The notes under the pieces are model-generated. The model was given only the letters and a program-made list of their open reading frames with translations. It was not told where the DNA came from and made no database searches. DNA of 17,710 nucleotides from positions 1 through 17,710 of the forward strand of contig JAJTTP010000053.1 in assembly GCA_023313575.1 (NCBI GenBank). Reading direction: 5' to 3'. Of the stretch, positions 1-17,710 are shown in pieces (position 1 is the first letter of the stretch; each line of letters begins with the position of its first letter). The position numbers and the translations under genes were made by a program. Source of the stretch: Eutypella sp. D-1 (Eukaryota; Ascomycota; Sordariomycetes; Xylariales; Diatrypaceae).

Positions 1-1165
1 AAGCTACAGGAATACACCATTCATAATTAATTACTAATTAATCTAATTTTTTACTGAAAAAATAAGAATCTTTATAAGATTCACCTGTATCTAAATATTT
101 ATCTATATTTTTATAACTGATCTTTAATAGTTTAGAGGCGATTCATTTAGATTTAAAAGGCTGATCTTCTAATAAAACGAAATTATCATTCAATTTATTA
201 TAAACTCATATACCCTCTTTAGTTTTCATAACATTATTTATAATAGATTCTTTAGTAGGCGTTAAAAAAAAATCAAAAACTAAAATCTAAACTTAATACA
301 TTTATTTGAGATATCTACTACCTCCGTTCCCCTAGGGAGGGGGCCCCCATCCCCGATGGGGATACGGAGTTTAAAAAAAATCCAAAATAAAATCTAAATT
401 TAATACACCATATTTGATATATATCTATGCGAAGCGGATTTTAGGTTTTGATTTTTTTTTTTAGTCGTTGCGCCGATCAAAGATAAGGCGCGACCCCTTC
501 CTCCATATAATTAGTCTCATTAATTAAAGTTTGCTCTTCAATATTAATAGATAAATTTTCAGTAATATTCAAAGCTTTAACACTATCCATTAAATCAATT
601 TTTTTATTAATATCTGCAGAATAAAAAGAACGAAAAACAGTATTTAATAAAGGTTTATAATAACAAAGATAATAATTTTCACGTTCTATTAATTTAGAAT
701 AATTATTGATTTCAATAACACTTAAAGAAAAATTTTCTCAACCTAAATTTCTAGATATAATATGAAACTTATCAAATTTATATTTAGAAAGATGATTAAT
801 TAAACGAGTTCTTAAACTATTAGTTCTACCTATATAATAAATATTAGGATCATGTTTATATTGAAAGATGTAAATAACACCTAAGTCATTCTCTTTTTTT
901 TCAAGAATTAAATCTGAAAGCTTACTAAAAAATGAATTTCTTTCTGTTTGATTTAAAAAATTATCACAAGTAATTAAAACTGGATGAGTAAAAGGTATAA
1001 CAGGAGCAAGTCTACTATTTAATAAACTATCTAAAATATTTTTATTATTTGATAAATAATAATTTGAAGTGTGAAACGGACGAACAAAAAAAGCATTAAT
1101 ATAATTTGTAAAAGGATAATGAGGGAAGAATTTACTACGATGTATAATTAATGTATCAAAGGTTA
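1..1165 (-). mobile_element. nad1 intron (5' part), probably group I, with GIY-YIG gene
   Basis: Intron that interrupts nad1 after the conserved GPNQVG peptide. The exon appears to end in T (GGAT) at 1166, and the next nad1 residue is normally tyrosine, so the T would start a TAT codon completed downstream. The intron runs past the left edge, so its 3' splice site and most of the core are not visible. It contains an exon-fused GIY-YIG reading frame broken by a repeat insertion near 262-490. Group I is inferred from the GIY-YIG gene and insertion style, not from a complete core. Confidence 0.75.
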
Positions 1166-1166
1166 A
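38..1166 (-). pseudogene. GIY-YIG homing endonuclease of the nad1 intron, broken by a repeat
   Basis: The frame continues directly from nad1 exon 1 (junction near 1166) and stays open, with TGA as Trp, to a TAA at 441-443. Seen: a GIY-like segment (GVIYIF), YIG in YYIGRT about 11 residues later, an arginine in the following helix (SLRTRL) and the metal-binding glutamate in a LIEREN segment, so the nuclease domain looks intact. The tail then runs into repeat sequence and stops. A second open piece, about 254-38 in another frame, encodes a NUMOD1-like DNA-binding tail (GIWVYNKL, DQPFKS, YLDTGESYK, YFFSKK). The tail belongs to the same protein but is separated by a stop and a frame change (the two stops differ by 403 nt, not a multiple of 3). 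The nuclease may still be made without its DNA-binding end. Confidence 0.8.
262..490. repeat. Modular repeat array, copy 1 (A-rich modules plus GC-rich double hairpin)
   Basis: On the plus strand the order is: a diverged A-rich module (263-319), a GC-rich element (321-369), an exact A-rich module (373-427), and an inverted partial A-rich module (441-463). The GC element has an outer stem CCTCCGT/ACGGAG enclosing TCCC-CTA-GGGA and ATCCCC-GAT-GGGGAT hairpins. The module at 373-427 is identical over 55 nt to 6728-6782, and the GC element matches 6784-6832 except for run length. It resembles the double-hairpin or GC-cluster elements known from fungal mitochondria. Exact insertion ends are uncertain. 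Confidence 0.85.
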
Positions 1167-1313
1167 TCCTACCTGGTTCGGACCTAATCTTCTTTGCATA
1201 CTGGCCATAGTTTTTCTCTCTGCTACAGTAACATAAGCTACACTAAGCAATGCTGGAACAATAACTAAAAGAACCTCAATAGCTGATATAAAAGTTGGAG
1301 GTAAAAATAACAT
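1167..1313 (-). CDS. nad1: nad1 exon 1 (NADH dehydrogenase subunit 1, N-terminal 49 codons)
   Basis: Encodes the start of ND1, a membrane subunit of respiratory complex I in the inner mitochondrial membrane, near the quinone-binding site. The 49 residues comprise a first membrane helix (residues about 8-30) and the highly conserved segment VAERKTMASMQRRLGPNQVG. The ATG at 1311-1313 gives the usual ND1 N-terminal length. The gene lies about 105 nt downstream of trnR on the same strand. It is cut after GPNQVG by an intron, and the frame runs on into the intron GIY-YIG gene, the usual arrangement for exon-fused homing endonucleases. The exon border may be at 1166. The rest of nad1 lies beyond the left edge. 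Confidence 0.95.
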
Positions 1314-1418
1314 TTTCTTTTTATTATTATAATAAAATATTCCCCATAAAAAATGTAAAGAATATAATAAATATGAAGAGCAATAATAATTTATTTTAAG
1401 TAATTACTCATTATTTGA

Positions 1419-1489
1419 ATTCTCATTCTAGACTCGAACTAAAATAGGGATATTAGAAGTATCCTGCTCTACCTTTGAGCTAATGAGAA
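1419..1489 (-). tRNA. trnR(ucu): tRNA-Arg, anticodon UCU
   Basis: The minus strand folds as a full 71-nt cloverleaf: acceptor TTCTCAT/ATGAGAA (7 bp), D stem GCTC/GAGC, anticodon stem GGATA/TATCC with 7-nt loop CTTCTAA, 4-nt variable region, T stem TTTAG/CTAGA with loop TTCGAGT, and discriminator U. The loop places UCU at the anticodon, so it reads AGA/AGG arginine codons. It lies between cox1/orf330 and nad1 on the same strand and probably marks an RNA-processing point between them. Confidence 0.93.
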
Positions 1490-1523
1490 TTTTGTATAAT
1501 GGCTTGTCCATTACACAAAATTC
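1487..1523 (-). repeat. 16-bp hairpin at the 5' end of trnR
   Basis: Inverted repeat: arms 1487-1502 and 1508-1523 with a 5-nt loop. On the minus strand it pairs along all 16 positions, counting one G-U pair. Its last three bases are the first three of the tRNA acceptor stem, so it would compete with or precede tRNA folding. A role in transcript processing is inference. Confidence 0.7.
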
Positions 1524-1670
1524 CTAAAAAAAATTAGGGCTAAAACATTACTAATCCCTCTATTAATATTATATAAAAAAAACTAGGATAATGTTAAGTA
1601 CAGAAAATCCATAACCAATCGATATTGTATATAATTTTGGGTTTTTACGTATTAAGAAAATCATTTCTAT
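1524..1670. other. Intergenic stretch between orf330 and trnR
   Basis: AT-rich spacer. The only open frame of note is a minus-strand ATG ORF of 31 codons (1664-1569) starting 7 nt after the orf330 stop. It has some hydrophobic character but no resemblance to atp8 or other small mitochondrial genes that I recognise. I see no tRNA, rRNA or promoter-like motif here. Confidence 0.5.
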
Positions 1671-2653
1671 TTACCTTCCCTTACCTGACTTAGAAGAAGA
1701 ATCTTCCCTATCAGATTTGGTTTTTTTTGATTCCTCTATAGCACGACGAACCGCTTCCGCTTCCTCATCGGAGTTTTCTGCATAATCAGGATCATGATCC
1801 CTTTTGAGTTTTTTTCTTACTTGTGATGGTTCTTCAGCCACTGGTGATAGGCCCCGTAGGTAATTTTTAACCACTTCTGGTGGTAGGTTTAGGTTTTCTT
1901 TTTTTCTACGACCCCCCGGTGGTGCTTGGTAATTAGGATTCTCTATTGTTCGAGGGAAATTCGGATCACCTGGTCCTATTACTCGATCGTAAACGTTTCT
2001 TACTTCTTTTTCTTTTCCTTTACCTTTAGTTCGTTCTTCTTTTTCTAACTCAGATATTTTAGAATCACATATTTCTATTTTTTTTTCGATCTCAGCTACT
2101 TGTTGTTGAAAAGCTGGTACATTAGAACCAGATTCTTTATATGTTTCTAAAGCCTTGTTCATTTTTTCTTTAATAGAAGAAACACTATCTTTACTAGTCA
2201 TATTTTCCACTTTTTTCTCAAAAGTTTCTACGTTATCACCAGTTGCATTACTATCTTCATTCATGCTATGACTAGACTCAGATTCAGTATCACTACCATA
2301 AGTAAAGTCTTCTGGCCCTATTACTCCACCTTTTTTTGGAGCTCAACCTCCACCTTTTGTTGGATCTTGTGAAGAAGAACCCTCTCCATTATCTTTAAAT
2401 AGTATTGACTTACCTACTCCGGATGAATCTGAGCTTACTCCTGATGAATCTAAGGGTTGTTTTAAACTAAAATCTTCAAAAAAAGCTTCAATTATTCCTT
2501 TTAGACTTAATCTAGCGAATAATCCTAAAACACTTGCTAAAATTATGTTCGGAATTTCAAATTGATATATAAAAGTTTCGAACAATGTAATATTGAAAGA
2601 AATTACTTCAGGTAAAAGGTAAGTTTTAAAGCCTCAAATTAGAATAATCGAAA

Positions 2654-2663
<10 letters not shown>
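1671..2663 (-). CDS. orf330: unidentified protein with membrane N-terminus and charged tail
   Basis: One open frame of 330 codons if TGA is Trp; standard-code reading would split it. The ATG at 2661-2663 lies inside the last codons of cox1 and overlaps its stop by 10 nt in another frame. Residues about 3-17 and 38-60 are hydrophobic and could span the inner membrane. A Ser/Gly/Asp-rich linker follows, then a probable coiled coil (about 184-210, heptad-like AEIEKKIEICDSKISELEKE), and a strongly charged, probably disordered tail ending in Ser/Lys repeats. Near residues 299-313 an EEAEAVRRAIEES segment resembles a ubiquitin-interacting motif by pattern only. The long frame across TGA codons and the non-random composition argue that it is coding. 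I recognise no family. A plasmid-derived or fast-evolving accessory ORF is possible. Confidence 0.7.
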
Positions 2664-15580
<12,917 letters not shown>

Positions 15581-16915
15581 CAATTCCGTATTATATAATT
15601 ATTTATAACATCCCTTTAATTATATAACTTAGTATAATATACTAACCTAGGGTAAAATACCTAGAGGAATCCGACAGTACATTAAGCAGCATTTCAGCCA
15701 CCCACCGGTGAACCAGTCTGTAGCGATTTCTTAGAAAACCGACGGTCTTAATTTTATTGGGAAAATTTTTGACCGTTAGACTATATTTATTATAATAGTC
15801 ACACCAATATTGCTCAAGCATTTTATTGTTTCTTTCTAAGAATTGCACAATAAATAATATAGCAAGAACTAGGGTTAAGATATACTTAATAGTATTTATC
15901 ATCTAAGGTCTTATTTTTATTTTCATCTGCCTTAGACAATTATAATAGATTGTAGCTGCTAAATCTTACCCTTTTTTCCTAATTTATATAAATTATCTCG
16001 TTTTATTAATTTGTTTAGCTAAATTAATTAATTCTAATCTAGTATCATTACTTAAATGATCTTTATTGACTAATCTATTATAAAGTGATTTTCACTTCAA
16101 ATAACTATCTTTCTTTTTAGAAATAAGATTATAATTCTCAAAATAAATAAATAAACCTTTACAATTTTTTAGTCCATTTATCCTAAGTTCTCATACATTA
16201 TCTGCATGATGACCCACTACAGAACCCTCAATTGAATGTTTATTTAATAATCTCAAGATATGTTCAAAAACATATTTATTTGCTTCCCACTTTTGAGTTA
16301 ATATAAATCTAAATCTAAAAGCAGAACTCTTAGAAAGTAATGAACAAGTAAAAGAACCTTCTCCGTCACTTATACCAGATAGTCAACCATCTTCTAAAGT
16401 AGGTGTTACACAATTATCCAAAGGAATTATAGTATTAAGATTCTTTCTTATTAACCTTTCATTAAAAGTAGATAAAAAAATTAAAAATCTCGCTTTCCTT
16501 GTAGGAAATACCATGTTCCCATTGAAGAGTAAACAAATTAGATAAAGATTTTTAAAATCTTGTATAACAAATCTATGCGTATTTTGTTTAATAGATTGTT
16601 TAATCACTCTACCAAAACCTAAATTATCTTTAATGTAATTTAATACTTCTATATCTGAACTAGATTGAGTAACAACAAAAGATAAGTCACCTCTTTTAGC
16701 TAGAATAAAAGAACCTTCTCCTTCTGAAAAACCTATTAGTCATTCTAAAAATCTACTATCAGGTTCCTTTAAATCTGGATAATATTCTTTAAATTTAGAG
16801 TAAAAAGAAGAAAACTCAAAAGATTTTTGAATTGTACTATCTAATCCTAAAGATATGCAAGTTATGAAAAATTTTGTAAACCAAACTAATAAAACTATTT
16901 TTAATAAACTTCTTA
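15581..16915 (-). mobile_element. cox1 intron I1A, group I with LAGLIDADG gene
   Basis: Intron immediately upstream of FFGHPEV. Its core (about 15640-15790) has an R-like GCTACAGACTGGTTCACC and an S-like CTTAATGTACTGTCGG, unlike the other cox1 introns here. Its 3' end, ATAATACGGAATTG, recurs at 16916-16930 as the end of a second copy (I1B). If I1B ends at 16916, this intron starts at 16915 and its ORF is in frame with the cox1 Trp codon split there (T plus TA). The region 15600-15960 is core and loops with no other gene. Confidence 0.7.
15993..16915 (-). CDS. LAGLIDADG endonuclease of cox1 I1A
   Basis: Open from just after a TAG at 16926-16928 to TAA at 15993-15995, about 307 codons from 16915. 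No ATG near the start; the frame fits an exon-fused gene if the two flanking introns are adjacent. Hydrophobic leader (KIVLLVWFTKFFITC), motif 1 WLIGFSEGEGSFILAK, a domain with VTQSSSDIEVLNYIKDNLGFGRV, then motif 2 WLSGISDGEGSFTC and VTQ-like TQKWEANKYVFEHI; ends SNDTRLELINLAKQINK. Both catalytic acids present and no break, apart from TGA Trp codons. The family is the one often found in rnl, cob and cox introns. Confidence 0.88.
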
Positions 16916-17710
16916 CAATTCCGTACTATATAATTATTTTTATTCTACCCTAATTATAAGCTTAATTTCCTAAAAAAAAATTTTTTTTATTTTTACTCTT
17001 ATCAATCCCTATCCCGATCACCAGGAGGGTGCGGGATTACCCTACGGGTATAAAAAAAAATTTAGGGATTAGGAGGAGCTAACTTCGTACACACAAAAAA
17101 TGAGTAGCTTGCTCCTTCAAGAGAAAAAAGGAAACTAACCTGGAATAACTTACCAGAGGAATCCGACTATACATTAAGCAGCGTTTCAGCCACCCATTGG
17201 TGAACCAGTCTGTAACGGTAAGTAAATAACCGACGGTCTTGTCGCGGTAAAGCGGTTTTAACCGTTAACACCAACATAGCTATATGAATATATGGATTAT
17301 ATGTAATTTATATTCATACTTACCTTCTAGGCAAATAATCCTTTATGATAAATAGTTATTTCCGTCTAGATATAGAACCGAGAAACTATTATAATATAAT
17401 TCCTTCTACCAGTTACTTATATTAAGAGATTACAACTAAACAGTAGCTTCTTTTTATTTACAGAGGGTAACCCAGCTGTGCCAAAAAGAATATAATAATA
17501 TAGTCTTTTGATATTATAATATCCAACAAATTTATAAATATATTTCATAAACCAACACCTGCTATATTATTATAGATTGATACATTAGAATCATCTAATG
17601 ATTTAGTTAAGATTTAGCTTCACTACCCTTCAAAGTATATAATAGGAAAAGGATAAATGCTCCAGCTTTTTATTTTACGTCCCCAACCCAACTTCACCCC
17701 CTTGACGAAA
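16916..17710 (-). mobile_element. Second copy of the I1 intron core (I1B), runs off the right edge
   Basis: Core at about 17135-17280 matches the I1A core (15640-15790) closely: shared GACCGTCGGT, ACAGACTGGTTCACC, GGGTGGCTGAAA, CTTAATGTA and TCGGATTCCTCT blocks. The 3' end at 16916-16940 matches 15581-15605 with few differences. Between them (16945-17130) lies inserted GC-rich and A-rich sequence (GGGTGCGGGATTACCCTACGGGT near 17026, TAACTTCGTAC near 17090). From 17290 to the right edge I see AT-rich intron sequence without a recognisable exon or endonuclease motif. Confidence 0.65.
17010..17100. repeat. GC-cluster insertion in the 3' part of I1B
   Basis: A GC-rich island within AT-rich intron: CCCTATCCCGATCACC, GGAGGGTGCGGG, ACCCTACGGGT (hairpin near 17039-17049), then poly-A and GGAGCTAACTTCGTAC. 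Absent from the otherwise similar I1A copy, so it is probably inserted. The TAACTTCGTA block is the reverse complement of TACGAAGTTA at 14833-14842. Confidence 0.55.

Noticed and set aside
1569..1664. Minus-strand ATG ORF of 31 codons after orf330
   Set aside because: Too short and without resemblance to atp8 or nad4L; noted as spacer only.
15642..15902. Minus-strand frame of 86 codons
   Set aside because: Falls across the conserved I1A intron RNA core; the same core in I1B has no matching long frame, so RNA structure, not protein, explains conservation.
15640..17280. Possible rRNA because of two conserved GC-richer blocks
   Set aside because: The blocks carry group I R- and S-like elements and sit just before intron 3' ends; no rRNA hallmark sequences are seen.

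Overview
The window is a piece of a fungal mitochondrial genome, most likely from a filamentous ascomycete (Pezizomycotina). The reasons are an AT-rich background, TGA read as tryptophan throughout cox1, all genes on the minus strand, many group I introns carrying homing endonuclease genes (HEGs), and the order cox1 - trnR(ucu) - nad1, which I recall from Sordariomycete mitogenomes. The species cannot be fixed from the sequence alone.

In transcription order (right to left): 15559-2654 holds the last nine exons of cox1, 938 nt in all. They join in one frame from W-FFGHPEV to the C-terminus and are separated by eight complete group I introns. Upstream, from 15581 to the right edge, lies intron sequence with two copies of the same intron core and 3' end, probably two introns side by side at one insertion site. 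The cox1 stop overlaps the start of an unidentified 330-residue ORF (1671-2663) with a hydrophobic N-terminus and a highly charged tail. Then come trnR(ucu) (1419-1489), the first 49 codons of nad1 (1313-1167), and a nad1 intron that runs off the left edge.

The introns carry two GIY-YIG genes (nad1 intron, cox1 I8) and eight LAGLIDADG genes. Intron I3 is exceptional. It holds a 697-residue ORF with four LAGLIDADG motifs (two fused double-motif enzymes) and a second, separate double-motif ORF related to the second half of the fusion. Intron I7 holds, besides its LAGLIDADG gene, an unrelated ORF with about three membrane segments, placed between the intron core and the 3' splice site.

A modular repeat, made of a 55-nt A-rich module and a 49-nt GC-rich double hairpin, has entered two HEGs. 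In the nad1 GIY-YIG gene it breaks the frame. In a cox1 I6 LAGLIDADG gene it is read through in frame. Smaller GC-rich hairpins sit inside other HEGs; one 22-nt copy causes a frameshift and others are in frame.

Exon-intron borders were set by protein continuity together with the group I rule (exon ends in T, intron ends in G). All eight complete introns satisfy both, and the exon lengths sum to a single open frame. Reading with the standard code would cut most of these genes at TGA.
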